Of a stretch of 64,000 nucleotides of DNA, positions 1 through 8,312 are shown one piece after another. Under the pieces are notes generated by a model. It saw nothing but the letters and a program-made list of their open reading frames with translations. It was not told where the DNA came from and made no database searches. The stretch's first letter is position 1. Each line of letters begins with the position of its first letter. The translations under genes were made by a program, and so were the position numbers. Source of the stretch: Salinactinospora qingdaonensis (GTDB lineage Bacteria; Actinomycetota; Actinomycetes; Streptosporangiales; Streptosporangiaceae); assembly GCF_039539445.1 (NCBI RefSeq), contig NZ_BAABDD010000015.1, positions 1 through 64,000 on the forward strand, read 5' to 3'.

Positions 1-177
1 TCAGCGGTCGTGCGGCGCCTCTGGTGCCCGGTGACACCACCCCCCGGATCATCGGTGACAGGGGGACACAGTCATACCGGGACCAGAGGCCGGGAGTCCC
101 ATTGCGGGACTGCTCTAAAAGGTAATGAGGGACAGCGCCGAACCGCCGACCCCGGCGGTGCGGCGCTACGCCCGACG

Positions 178-1311
178 ATGAGCCAACGCCCGAGCCTGGC
201 CGACATCCGGCGCGCCCCCAAGGCGCTGCTCCACGACCACCTCGACGGTGGGTTGCGCCCGCGCACCATCGTCGAACTCGCCGACGCCACCGGCTACACC
301 GGCCTGCCCACGCGCGACCCCGACGAGCTGGCCGCCTGGTTCCTCGCCGCCTCCCAATCCGGCGCGCTCAACCGCTACCTGGAGACCTTCGGCCACACCG
401 TCGCCGTCATGCAGACCCGCGCGTCACTGGTGCGCGTGGCCACCGAGTGCGCCGAAGACCTCGCCGCCGACGGCGTCGTCTACGCCGAGGTGCGCTACGC
501 ACCCGAACTGCACCTGGAAGGCGGGCTCAGCCTCGACGAAGTCATCGAAGCGGTCCAGGAGGGGCTGACCGAGGGCGCCCAACGCGCGGCCCGCCAGGGC
601 ACCCCCATCCGGGTCGGCGCCCTGCTCACGGCGATGCGCCACGCCGCCCGCTCCCGCGAGATCGCGGAGTTGGCGGTGCGCTACCGCGACGTGGGCGTGG
701 CCGGTTTCGACATCGCCGGCGCCGAAGCCGGGTACCCGCCCACCCGCCACCTGGACGCCTTCGAGTACCTGCGCAGAGAAAACGCCCACTTCACCATCCA
801 CGCCGGCGAGGGGTTCGGGCTGCCCTCCATCTGGGAGGCGTTGCAGTGGTGCGGCGCCGACCGGCTCGGCCACGGCGTGCGCATCGTCGACGACATCGAA
901 GACCTAGCCGAGTCTGCCGCGCCGGATGCCGGCCCGGGCACGCTCAGCGGCACGGCCAAACTGGGCCGGCTCGCCGGCTATGTGCGCGACAAGCGCATCC
1001 CGCTGGAGATGTGCCCCACCTCCAACGTTCACACCGGGGCCGCTCCCTCGATCGAGCGCCACCCGATCGGCCTGCTGCGGCGGCTGCGGTTTCGCGTCAC
1101 CGTCAACACCGACAACCGGTTGCAGAGCGCCACGACGCTGTCGGAGGAGTTCGCCAAGCTGGTCGAGGTCTTCGACTACGGCTGGGACGATCTGGAGTGG
1201 TTCAACGTCAACGCCATGAAGTCGGCGTTCCTCCCCTTCGACCAGCGGCTGTCCATCATCAACGGCCACATCAAACCCGGGTTTGCCCGGTTGGCGTGGG
1301 CGGCGCCGTGA
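178..1311 (+). CDS. add: Adenosine deaminase
   Basis: Hydrolytic deamination of adenosine to inosine in purine salvage; cytoplasmic Zn enzyme. The 377-residue protein shows the family's motifs in order: the metal-binding HxH in HDHLDGGLRP near residue 18, TIHAGE, the RLGHGVRI histidine, and PLEMCPTSNVHTG followed by VNTDN with the metal-ligand aspartate. The frame is open from position 10, but the ATG at 178 matches the usual N-terminus just before the HxH motif, so the upstream 56 codons are probably not translated. The next gene starts inside the stop codon (GTGA), so the two are translationally coupled. The family and role are certain; substrate could include deoxyadenosine. Confidence 0.95.
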   Translation: MSQRPSLADIRRAPKALLHDHLDGGLRPRTIVELADATGYTGLPTRDPDELAAWFLAASQSGALNRYLETFGHTVAVMQTRASLVRVATECAEDLAADGVVYAEVRYAPELHLEGGLSLDEVIEAVQEGLTEGAQRAARQGTPIRVGALLTAMRHAARSREIAELAVRYRDVGVAGFDIAGAEAGYPPTRHLDAFEYLRRENAHFTIHAGEGFGLPSIWEALQWCGADRLGHGVRIVDDIEDLAESAAPDAGPGTLSGTAKLGRLAGYVRDKRIPLEMCPTSNVHTGAAPSIERHPIGLLRRLRFRVTVNTDNRLQSATTLSEEFAKLVEVFDYGWDDLEWFNVNAMKSAFLPFDQRLSIINGHIKPGFARLAWAAP

Positions 1312-1976
1312 AACCACTCACTCGGCCGCTGCCGCGGGTGCTGGGCTGGTGCTGGCTCGGCCTCGTCGCACTCAACCTGCTCGATCTGGCGCTGCGCGGG
1401 CGCACCTCGGCGGCGCTCGTGGCCGGTGCCGTGCTGCTGGCCAGCGCGGGGGTGGCCTACGTGGTTGCGCTGCGCCCCAAGCTCACCCCCACCGAGGCCG
1501 GTGTCTGGCTGGTCAACCCGCTGCGGGACGTGTTCGTGCCGTGGTCGGCGCTGACGTGGGTCGATGTCACCGACGTGCTGCGGGTCCACACCGATGGGCG
1601 AGTGTTCCGTTCCTGGCCGCTGCGTGAGAGCCGCCCCGCGAAGGTGCGCGACAACCTCCGCAGTGTGGAGGCCGGGATGACACAACCCCCCGAGGACACC
1701 GCAGACCGCGCCGACGCAGCCGCAGCCTCACGCCCGCCGCGCCCGGTCGACGCGATGGCCCAATGGCTGCGGGAGGAAGCCCAGCGCCGCAAGGCACAAC
1801 CGCCGGCCGGTAGGCCGGAAGGTGGAGTGTCCGGCGGTGCCGAGGCCGATGGTGGGGCGCCTACCCACCCCGGGAGCGAGGCCGGTGGCGAACCCGCACC
1901 CCGCTGGGCGCCCGACGCCCTCGCCGCCCTCCTCGTCCCCGCCGTGCTCTTGGTCGCCGCGCTGCTGCTGGCCTAA
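1308..1976 (+). CDS. PH-domain membrane protein
   Basis: 222-residue protein beginning at a GTG that overlaps the adenosine deaminase stop. Two hydrophobic segments lie at about residues 10-27 and 33-51, followed by a short soluble part (LTPTEAGVWLVNPLRDVFVPWSALTWVDV) that looks like the bacterial PH domain of the low-molecular-weight antigen 6 type, then a proline/alanine-rich low-complexity linker and a C-terminal hydrophobic segment (about 205-222). Actinobacterial PH proteins of this sort are common next to housekeeping genes and have no settled function. The assignment rests on the PH-like strand pattern and membrane anchors, not on catalytic residues. Confidence 0.75.
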   Translation: MKPLTRPLPRVLGWCWLGLVALNLLDLALRGRTSAALVAGAVLLASAGVAYVVALRPKLTPTEAGVWLVNPLRDVFVPWSALTWVDVTDVLRVHTDGRVFRSWPLRESRPAKVRDNLRSVEAGMTQPPEDTADRADAAAASRPPRPVDAMAQWLREEAQRRKAQPPAGRPEGGVSGGAEADGGAPTHPGSEAGGEPAPRWAPDALAALLVPAVLLVAALLLA

Positions 1977-2419
1977 CCCCCCGGGAGCCGGAGGCAAGTA
2001 CCGGGAGCTGTGCATTGCACACCGTGCACCTAGGGAGCGCGTGAGCGTGCCTGGCCCGCTTCCTGGCAGCACAGAAGCCCGCTCGTCGCAGCCTCGTCGG
2101 CCAAGCACGGGGCCTCCCACCGGCCCCGCTGTGAAGGGACAACGAGCCCCAAGCGGCTGCCTCTCCAAGCGCCAGGAGGGGCGGCTGTGCCACTTGCTAC
2201 AGCCGGCCGTGCTTACCGCGGACACCACAACCCCACCGTTTGGCCACAATTTGAAGTGACCTCAACCAATTCCGCCCGCCTCACCAAACCCCGCGCCCGT
2301 GGCTGGATCACCTCACCGCAGGCAGACTCCACCCCACCCGGGTCACCCCTGGGCCGCCACGAACCCCACCGCGCCCCCGGCAGCCGTGGCCACGGCTCTC
2401 CACAGCTACACTTCAAGGC
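1977..2419. other. Intergenic region, no gene seen
   Basis: No reading frame here has convincing coding character. It runs from the PH-protein stop to the AT-richer stretch in front of the CRISPR array. A small hairpin (GTGC-att-GCAC) lies near 2010 and could act as a weak terminator; nothing else is recognisable. Confidence 0.4.
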
Positions 2420-2534
2420 CATACGCCACCCAGCACCATCCGCGCGAACTATGCGGCTTATGGGGTATGTGTCCGATTCTCAACAAGTGGATAAAACAGC
2501 CCCACCCCGCCGATAGCCTCGCAGGTCAACGAGG
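2420..2534 (+). promoter_or_regulatory. Putative CRISPR leader
   Basis: A stretch of lower GC than its surroundings (TATGCGGCTTATGGGGTATG, AAGTGGATAAAACAG) lies directly in front of the first repeat. Repeats on this side are identical while those at the other end decay, which places the leader and the array promoter here. Promoter elements themselves cannot be pinned down by eye. Confidence 0.5.
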
Positions 2535-2868
2535 ATACTCCCCGCGCACGCGGGGATGGTCCCGACCGGGAGTAGTCGCCAATGGTTTCCTGCGAATACT
2601 CCCCGCGCACGCGGGGATGGTCCCTACTGCAATCGTGGGGGTGCGTGCCCCACCGGATACTCCCCGCGCACGCGGGGATGGTCCCGCCGCGCTGGCCTCG
2701 ATTGAGAGCGCTGCGGCATACTCCCCGCGCACGCGGGGATGGTCCGGCCAGCTACACCGTCAACGCTGGCAGCTTCCGATGCTCCCCGCGCGTGCGGGGG
2801 TGGTTCGCGGGCCGCGGTGAACGACCAGCTCATCTGCTTGTGCTCCCTGTGCGTGTGAGGGCCTTGAA
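2535..2868 (+). CRISPR. CRISPR array, type I-E-like repeat, 6 repeats / 5 spacers
   Basis: Repeats of 29 nt start at 2535, 2596, 2657, 2718, 2779 and 2840, an exact 61-nt period, leaving five 32-nt spacers. The consensus ATACTCCCCGCGCACGCGGGG plus ATGGTCCC contains the CCCCGCG-CAC-CGCGGGG hairpin typical of actinobacterial type I-E arrays. Repeats 1-3 are identical, repeat 4 differs at its last base, repeat 5 has several changes (GTG in the loop, GGTTC end) and repeat 6 is badly decayed, so the 3' side is leader-distal. No cas gene lies in the window. The dispersed hairpin repeat family begins about 30 nt after the last repeat. Confidence 0.93.
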
Positions 2869-4053
2869 GTGGTGGGGACGGTAGGGGTGTTTCGTGCGCT
2901 CGTACCTCGATCGCTTCGCGATCTCGGTAGCCTGAGTGGGCGCGGGGCGGGGTGGTGTGAGGCGAGCGGGGCGGCTACCAGAGGGCAGGGTGGGTGCTAC
3001 ACGGCTCCGGATGGCGGGGCAAGCGTCACCCCTTCAGAGCGTGGCGGGAGGCCGGCGCACCCCTTAAGGTGCAGCCCGCCCCTGGGCTGCCGAGATCGCG
3101 AAGCGATCGAGGCACGAGCGACGCGAAACGTCCCCGCCTGCTCGAACCAGACCCCCACATCACGCTGTGGCCCTCACCCCAGAGAAGGCCCCGGATATCG
3201 TTGCTGTGGCCTGAAGCGCAGGGGCGGCGACGAAGAGCAGCGAGGACGAGCGGTGGGTGGGGGGCGACCTGGATGTCGGTACTGTGCGCTGGGGTAAGGC
3301 AAGTGACGTGGGGGCAGCGAGGGCGGCTGGTGGCTGGGCAGGCTGCGTGTCGGTGCTGTGCGTTCGGGGCGGAGCCGGCAACGGAGGGCAGCGAGGACGA
3401 GCGGTGGACGGGGCAGCCTCGGACGTGTCCCTCGTGCGGGTGGTGAGGTGTCCTTGGTTGGCCTGCTTCGCGATCTCGTTAGTCGGCGGGCCGCGGGCGA
3501 GTATGGGAGGTTCGCCAACACTGACGATGATCATGGCCGGCGCGAAAGCGATAAAGCCGCCCATAGCGCCCCCGCGGCGGCAAGGTGCGTGCCTCGCGGG
3601 TGGCCCCCTCGCGCGAGAATGCGCCCCCTTTCCGGGGCAAGAGACGACATAGCGGGGCAAATCGGATGCCATGCGGTCAGTGGCCACCCCAGGGCCGCCT
3701 TGATCGCCGAACGGATGCACCTCGCGGCGATCATGCCGAACAGATCGCCCCTCGCCCCCATTGAGAGCCCATCAGCCGCCCACCCGGCCCTCCCCCACTG
3801 GCTTTCGCTGTCTTCTGTTGCTCGCTTCACCTCAACGCGCAGCACCGATGCGCAGTGCCCTCGCCAAGCCATCCGCCCTCGTTGCCCTTCGTTGCCACCT
3901 TCACCGCAGCGCGCAGCACCGACACCCGGCCCTCGCCAGCCACCACCGGCTCTCGCCGCTCTCCGTCGCAGCCCCTTTCCTTCTCGTGTGACCTCCCGCG
4001 GTTTCCCAGGGAGGGGTAGCGGTCGGGACTTGACGCACCCCCTCCAGTCATGG
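2869..4053. repeat. Repeat-rich non-coding region with inverted hairpin cores
   Basis: Contains two copies of the dispersed core (GATCGC-TTC-GCGATC) in opposite orientation at 2897-2932 and 3085-3120 and a half core at about 3465-3486. From 3237 a degenerate unit of about 75 bp beginning GCAGCGAGG recurs (3237, 3314, 3388), and similar sequence reappears inverted at about 3785-3985 (CGCAGCACCGAC...). Open frames here, including one of about 400 codons, are low-complexity Arg/Pro/Ala-rich products of GC-rich repeats and change frame preference throughout; none resembles a gene. Confidence 0.7.
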
Positions 4054-4072
4054 TTAGGTAAGGCATGCCTAA
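4054..4072. promoter_or_regulatory. Candidate IdeR/DtxR iron box
   Basis: TTAGGTAAGGCATGCCTAA is 19 bp, the length of the DtxR/IdeR operator, with perfect TTAGG/CCTAA arms and about 15 of 19 matches to the consensus TTAGGTTAGGCTAACCTAA. A TTGACG hexamer at 4030-4035 lies 18 bp before it, so the box would cover a -10 region, the usual arrangement for iron repression. No classical iron-uptake gene follows; the first open frame downstream is a 33-codon ORF. Confidence 0.45.
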
Positions 4073-4096
4073 GGGGGATTGCTGGAGATTGTCGGC

Positions 4097-4198
4097 ATGC
4101 ACCCCGGCGGGAGCGCGGAGTACAAGCACATAGCGTCAGTGCCGCCGGCCACGGATCGCCACACGTGGCGGCGCGAATCCGTCGAAGTCGTGGGTTAG
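4097..4198 (+). CDS. Small ORF (33 aa) behind the candidate iron box
   Basis: ATG at 4097 preceded by GGAG with a 9-nt gap; the frame reads MHPGGSAEYKHIAS... and ends at TAG 4196-4198. No family is recognised and the peptide has neither a signal sequence nor a membrane segment. It is included only because it has a ribosome-binding site and sits just downstream of a promoter-like TTGACG and an IdeR-like palindrome. It may equally be chance. Confidence 0.2.
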   Translation: MHPGGSAEYKHIASVPPATDRHTWRRESVEVVG

Positions 4199-4696
4199 AC
4201 GGACCGCGCCATGGCGGCCCACCGGGGGAGAGCCGGGAGCGTCGCAGCTCCTCGCTGCGACGCGGCCCATGGGTGACACGCCGGTCGCGAAGGTCGGCGC
4301 CGCACTCTTGGCCTCAGGGTGCTGCTCGCCACGCAGCGCCGGCCCGAGTCGTCGGCCCGTCGCCCGTTCTCCCAAGCACGGGGTGGAGCGCTCGTCCTTT
4401 ACGCGGAGGGGCGAGCACTCCACCCCGATTGCTGTCAGCCAGGGCTGTCCACCCTGGCGCCACAGTGGCCCCACCGGCCCCACCGGTCCCGCGCCTCGGG
4501 CCGCACCACGCCCGGGGGCGTCGTGGATTCAGTCACACTTTTCCGGTGCGCCCGCCCGTCCGACTGCCCCGGCGGTGAGCCGCCGACAGCCGCCTCAGCC
4601 GTCGAACCGCCGACGGCTGTCCACAAGGACTGTCTCAATCGCCCTTAGGGGACGCTGGCAGCCCCGCTTCCTTAGGGGACCACCGTCATCTGCCCC
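4199..4696. other. Intergenic region, no gene seen
   Basis: GC-rich sequence between the small ORF and the convergent gamma-glutamylcyclotransferase gene. Open frames here give Arg/Pro/Ser-rich, low-complexity products without start signals. Two copies of CTTAGGGGAC-like sequence occur at about 4645 and 4671. I see no RNA gene or terminator that I can support. Confidence 0.35.
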
Positions 4697-5158
4697 TCAG
4701 GGGCCGTCGGCGGCGCTGGGCCGTAGCCGCAGGTCGGTCACGTAGTTCGCCGGCGCTCCCGCGCGCTCTGCCGCGTCGGCGATCCTCCCCAGGTACGACG
4801 CTGACGGTAGCCCCCCTTCGTAGTCGTCGAGCACATAGGTCCACACGGTGAGTTCGCCATCGAACAGCGTGACCGCTCGCGCCCGGATTTTGGTATAGGT
4901 CCCCGGAGCGGTGTCCTCCCACCACTCCAGCAGGGGTTCGTCCCACTCCGCCACGTCGTAGAGGGCCACGAAGACACTGCTGCTGGGCTCCTCAGCCAGT
5001 GTGGCTAGTGCACCGCCGTCGACTGCGCCGCCGCCGAAGGTCAGCCGCCATCCTTGTAGCCAGCCGGTGTTCCACAGTGGCGAGCGCGGAGCCTGCTTGG
5101 ACATCTGGTCGGGGTCGAGATTGCTGCCGTAAGCCGCGTAAAGAGGCACGCCCGCCAT
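4697..5158 (-). CDS. Gamma-glutamylcyclotransferase-fold protein
   Basis: 153-residue protein with the AIG2/GGCT signature near its start (YAAYGSNLDPDQM), a family that forms 5-oxoproline from gamma-glutamyl compounds and includes many actinobacterial proteins of unknown substrate. The frame is open back to 5326, but the ATG at 5158 puts YGSNL at about residue 10, as in the family, and leaves room for the divergent lpdA promoter. The remaining sequence (EWDEPLLEWWEDTAPGTYTKIRARAV, YVLDDYEGGLPSASYLGRI) matches the family's conserved Gly/Tyr pattern. It is divergently transcribed from the flavoprotein gene. Confidence 0.85.
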   Translation of the reverse strand: MAGVPLYAAYGSNLDPDQMSKQAPRSPLWNTGWLQGWRLTFGGGAVDGGALATLAEEPSSSVFVALYDVAEWDEPLLEWWEDTAPGTYTKIRARAVTLFDGELTVWTYVLDDYEGGLPSASYLGRIADAAERAGAPANYVTDLRLRPSAADGP

Positions 5159-5319
5159 GGTAGAGGTCTTTCTCAACGGAGGCACGAATTTCGTGAGCGG
5201 GATATGCCCGACAATGGAAGACGAGCGACAGGCGAGCACCCGAACCCGGGCGGCAGACTCGCGTTCTCTCCAGCGGGCCTCGAATTCGTGTTCCTGCCGC
5301 CGGAAGGAGTGAGGTAGAC

Positions 5320-6702
5320 GTGGCAAAAGTCGTAATCATCGGCGGCGGCCCCGGAGGCTATGAGGCGGCCCTCGTAGCCGCACAGCTTGGCGCGCAGGTG
5401 ACGGTGGTAGATCGCGACGGTATCGGCGGCGCGTGTGTCCTCACCGACTGTGTGCCCTCAAAGACACTGATCGCGACCTCGGTGCGCATGAACTACGTCA
5501 CCGACGCCGCCAAGCTCGGCATCAACGTGGGTAACGAGCCCGAGGACAAAGACATCGTCAACATCGACCTCAAGACCGTCAACGAGCGGGTCAAGCGGCT
5601 GGCCCAAGCCCAGTCCGACGACACCGCTGCGCGGCTCGTCGCCGAGGGGGTCCAGGTCATCCCCGGCGAGGCGCGTCTGGTCGATCCGCACATCGTCGCG
5701 GTCGGTGACCAGCGGCTGCACGCCGACGTCGTGCTCGTCGCCACCGGAGCCCACCCCCGCGAGCTGCCCACGGCCGTGCCCGACGGCGAACGTATCCTCA
5801 CCTGGCGCGACCTCTACGAGCTGGAGAGCCTGCCCGAACGTCTCGTCGTCGTCGGCTCCGGTGTCACAGGAGCGGAGTTCGCCAACGCCTACCAGGCGCT
5901 GGGCTCCGACGTCGTCCTCGTCTCCTCCCGTGACCACGTGCTGCCCACCCAGGACTCCGACGCCGCCGAAGTACTCGAAGGGGTCTTCCAACGCCGCGGG
6001 ATGACCGTGCTGGGCAACTCCCGTGCCGAGTCGGTGACGCGCACCAACGGCGGCGTCGTGGTCAACCTGGCCGACGGCCGCACCGTGGAGGCCAGCCACT
6101 GCCTCATGACGGTGGGCATGGTCCCCAACACCACCAACCTCGGCCTGGAGGAGATCGGCGTCCGGCTCGACAAGGGCGGGTTCATCGAGGTCGACCGCGT
6201 GTCGCGCACCACCGCCGCCGGAGTCTACGCCGCCGGTGACTGCACCGGCGTCAACATGCTCGCCTCTGTCGCCGCCATGCAGGGCCGTATCGCCATGTGG
6301 CACGCCCTGGGCGAGGCCGTCGCACCGTTGAAGCTGTCGACGGTGGCCTCCACCGTGTTCACCAACCCGGAGTTGGCTGCCGTGGGTGTCAGCGAGGCCG
6401 ACGTGGAGTCGGGCCGCGTCGACGCCCGAGTGGTGAACCTGCCGCTCGACACCAACCCGCGCGCCAAGATGCACGGCACCAAGGACGGTTTCGTCAAACT
6501 CATTTGCCGCCAGCACACCGGGATCGTCCTGGGCGGTGTCATCATCGGCCCGCGCGCCAGCGAACTGATCCTCGGCGTCTCCATCGCCGTACAGCAGCGC
6601 CTCACGGTCGACGACCTCGCCCACACCTTCTCGGTCTACCCGTCGCTGTCGGGAAGCGTCACCGAGGCGGCTCGCTCGCTCATGCAGGCCAGCCCCGAAT
6701 AG
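5320..6702 (+). CDS. lpdA: LpdA-like NAD(P)H-quinone reductase flavoprotein
   Basis: 460-residue pyridine-nucleotide disulfide oxidoreductase. The FAD site GGGPGGYEAAL is at residues 8-18, an intact redox-type pair C39-x4-C44 sits in GGACVLTDCVPSKTL, a second nucleotide-binding loop VVGSGVTGAEFA lies mid-protein, and the FAD-binding YAAGDCTG follows. The C-terminus has SVYPSLSGSVTEAAR where true lipoamide dehydrogenases carry the His-Glu pair (HAHPTLSE). This is the Mycobacterium LpdA type, reported as an NAD(P)H:quinone reductase, not a pyruvate dehydrogenase E3. The GTG start is preceded by GGAAGGAG at 5302-5309. It is apparently monocistronic, ending at a strong hairpin. Confidence 0.9.
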   Translation: MAKVVIIGGGPGGYEAALVAAQLGAQVTVVDRDGIGGACVLTDCVPSKTLIATSVRMNYVTDAAKLGINVGNEPEDKDIVNIDLKTVNERVKRLAQAQSDDTAARLVAEGVQVIPGEARLVDPHIVAVGDQRLHADVVLVATGAHPRELPTAVPDGERILTWRDLYELESLPERLVVVGSGVTGAEFANAYQALGSDVVLVSSRDHVLPTQDSDAAEVLEGVFQRRGMTVLGNSRAESVTRTNGGVVVNLADGRTVEASHCLMTVGMVPNTTNLGLEEIGVRLDKGGFIEVDRVSRTTAAGVYAAGDCTGVNMLASVAAMQGRIAMWHALGEAVAPLKLSTVASTVFTNPELAAVGVSEADVESGRVDARVVNLPLDTNPRAKMHGTKDGFVKLICRQHTGIVLGGVIIGPRASELILGVSIAVQQRLTVDDLAHTFSVYPSLSGSVTEAARSLMQASPE

Positions 6703-6788
6703 CCGCGCCCGTCCCCGCGCGACCACCGGGCAGCCGGTGGCCGCACAGCGCCGCCCCACCCTGGCCGCGAGCTGGCCGCGACATGCGA

Positions 6789-6814
6789 AGACCCCGGCCA
6801 CAGGGCCGGGGTCT
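6789..6814. terminator. Bidirectional hairpin terminator
   Basis: AGACCCCGGCC and its perfect complement GGCCGGGGTCT form an 11-bp stem with a 4-nt loop. It lies between the convergent lpdA and the first tandem paralogue gene (stop at 6847), so it can serve both. Confidence 0.75.
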
Positions 6815-6846
6815 GGCGGCGAGGCGGGGCGCGGTGCCTCGGCGGA

Positions 6847-8103
6847 TCAGAAGTCGAACCCGCCGAAGTCCATTCCGCCGCCCAGGTCACCTCCGAAGTC
6901 ACCGCCCATGTCGCCACCCATGTCGCCGCCCATGTCACCCATGCCGGCGCCCATCATCGAGCCCATCATGGACCCCATCATCATGCCGGTGAACATGCCC
7001 ATCATCATGTCCATGCCGAAGTAGCCACCGGCGTAGGGAGCATAGGCGGGACCGGCGTCGTAGTAAGGACGGCGGTGGCCACCGACCTCGACCATGCGCA
7101 CATCGGGGTCGCCACCCGCCAGCACCGCGCGCGAGCAGGCCGCGCACGCCGGCACCGAACGCGACGTTCCCCCCGGCGGTGCCCACATCACATCCTGCTG
7201 TGAGGGGCCGTGCTGCGGGTTGAAGAAGCAAGGCGCCCGGCGTTCGGGCACCGGATCGCCGTTGAGCCGCGCGCGCGTGGCCGTCATGTAGTAGCGGCCG
7301 TCCTCCAAGGCGTTGGTGACCCGCTGGATCTCCTCGGCGCGCTCGATGGTGTCGAGCTGGCTCTTGGCCTGGTCGTAGGAGTCCATCGCGTGGGTGTAGT
7401 CGGTGCGCGTGGGCTCGTCGACTTTGGTCAGGTCGATCTCCAGGCTGGCGATGTCCTCGCCCAGCCGGGTGACGTCCTCGGCGGCCATCTGCTTGATCTC
7501 GGCCAGCTCCCGAGCCCGCTTGGCCTCGCGCTTCTTGCGGGCGGTGTAGACGAAGTAGCCACCGCCGGCTACGGCCAGCGCGAGCAGGCCCAGCAGCACC
7601 ATGCCGAAGATCGCCGCCGCCGACGAGGCGGCCTCCTGCTCTTCCACGACATCGGGAACCGCGGCAAGCGAGTCGACCAGGTTGCCGTTGCCTTCCTGGA
7701 TCGCCAGGTCCCGGACCTGCTCCTCTTCGGCGTCGCTTAGGGAAGAGGAAGTGACGACCATCGCCTCAGATCCGGCCATGGTCGCGTAGGTCCCCTCGCC
7801 CACCTCGTCTTGGACTTGGGAGATGAAGCTGTCGACACTGCTCTCCGAGTTGAAGGTCCCGGTGGGCAGCACCACGTAGTAGGTGGGGCTCGACGCCTCG
7901 GCCGCGGCCTGGCTCAAGACGTCGCGCTCAGCCTCGGGAAAATCAGCGGTAGTGACGCCTGGATCGACGTAGACGTTGTTGTTTTCGAGTGCGTCGGCCA
8001 CTTGGCCGGCGCCGGGAGCTTCGGCCGCGCTGGCGGGCGCGGCCGACATTATGACAGCGGCACCCGCACTCAGCAGGGCCGGTACAACCAAGCGGCGCAA
8101 CAT
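6847..8103 (-). CDS. Exported single-span membrane protein, tandem paralogue 4 (Met/Gly-rich tail)
   Basis: 418 residues, function unknown. Signal peptide about 1-27; an extracytoplasmic domain with NNNVYVDP (42-48) and a TYYVVLPTG strand; one membrane span about 163-187; a charged helical cytoplasmic part; then CFFNPQHG (292-299) and CAAC (320-323), a possible metal-binding Cys set shared with the next two paralogues. The last 55 residues hold 17 methionines in MMMG / MGGD repeats, which the paralogues lack. ATG at 8103 with AGAGGAACG upstream. It is last in a four-gene same-strand series (11867 to 6847), with a 209-bp gap before it, so it may have its own promoter. Confidence 0.8.
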   Translation of the reverse strand: MLRRLVVPALLSAGAAVIMSAAPASAAEAPGAGQVADALENNNVYVDPGVTTADFPEAERDVLSQAAAEASSPTYYVVLPTGTFNSESSVDSFISQVQDEVGEGTYATMAGSEAMVVTSSSLSDAEEEQVRDLAIQEGNGNLVDSLAAVPDVVEEQEAASSAAAIFGMVLLGLLALAVAGGGYFVYTARKKREAKRARELAEIKQMAAEDVTRLGEDIASLEIDLTKVDEPTRTDYTHAMDSYDQAKSQLDTIERAEEIQRVTNALEDGRYYMTATRARLNGDPVPERRAPCFFNPQHGPSQQDVMWAPPGGTSRSVPACAACSRAVLAGGDPDVRMVEVGGHRRPYYDAGPAYAPYAGGYFGMDMMMGMFTGMMMGSMMGSMMGAGMGDMGGDMGGDMGGDFGGDLGGGMDFGGFDF

Positions 8104-8312
8104 AACCGTTCCTCTCGCCTCCCTACTCTCCTGATGAGACGAACGGCGGTGGGGAGATGGTTCCCGAGTGACCAGCAGTTGACTCCTGTTGAGGGGCCAG
8201 CGGTAGCCCGGCGGCTTCTCCCACCTCCCCCCAGAGCGGCCCACCACTGCCCACTACGGTCTGCCGGAGCCTGCTCGCGCGCGATTGGGCCGGCCTGTGG
8301 GCCCCACGGGGC

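Noticed and set aside
447..1307. Upstream in-phase extension of the PH-domain gene through adenosine deaminase
   Set aside because: Overlaps a certain gene in another frame and is Arg/Pro/His-rich; the GTG at 1308 in a GTGA overlap is the natural start.
2535..2868. Short ORFs reading through the CRISPR repeats (peptides with repeated SPRTRGWS or HPRVRGEY)
   Set aside because: The periodic peptides are just translations of the 61-bp repeat-spacer unit.
3358..4578. Open frame of about 406 codons through the repeat region
   Set aside because: Arg/Pro/Ser-rich low complexity, spans inverted repeats and the iron-box-like site, no ribosome-binding site and no family resemblance.
5458..6801. 447-codon open frame on the minus strand
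   Set aside because: Antisense shadow of the LpdA-like gene; no motif, His/Gly/Asp-rich composition.
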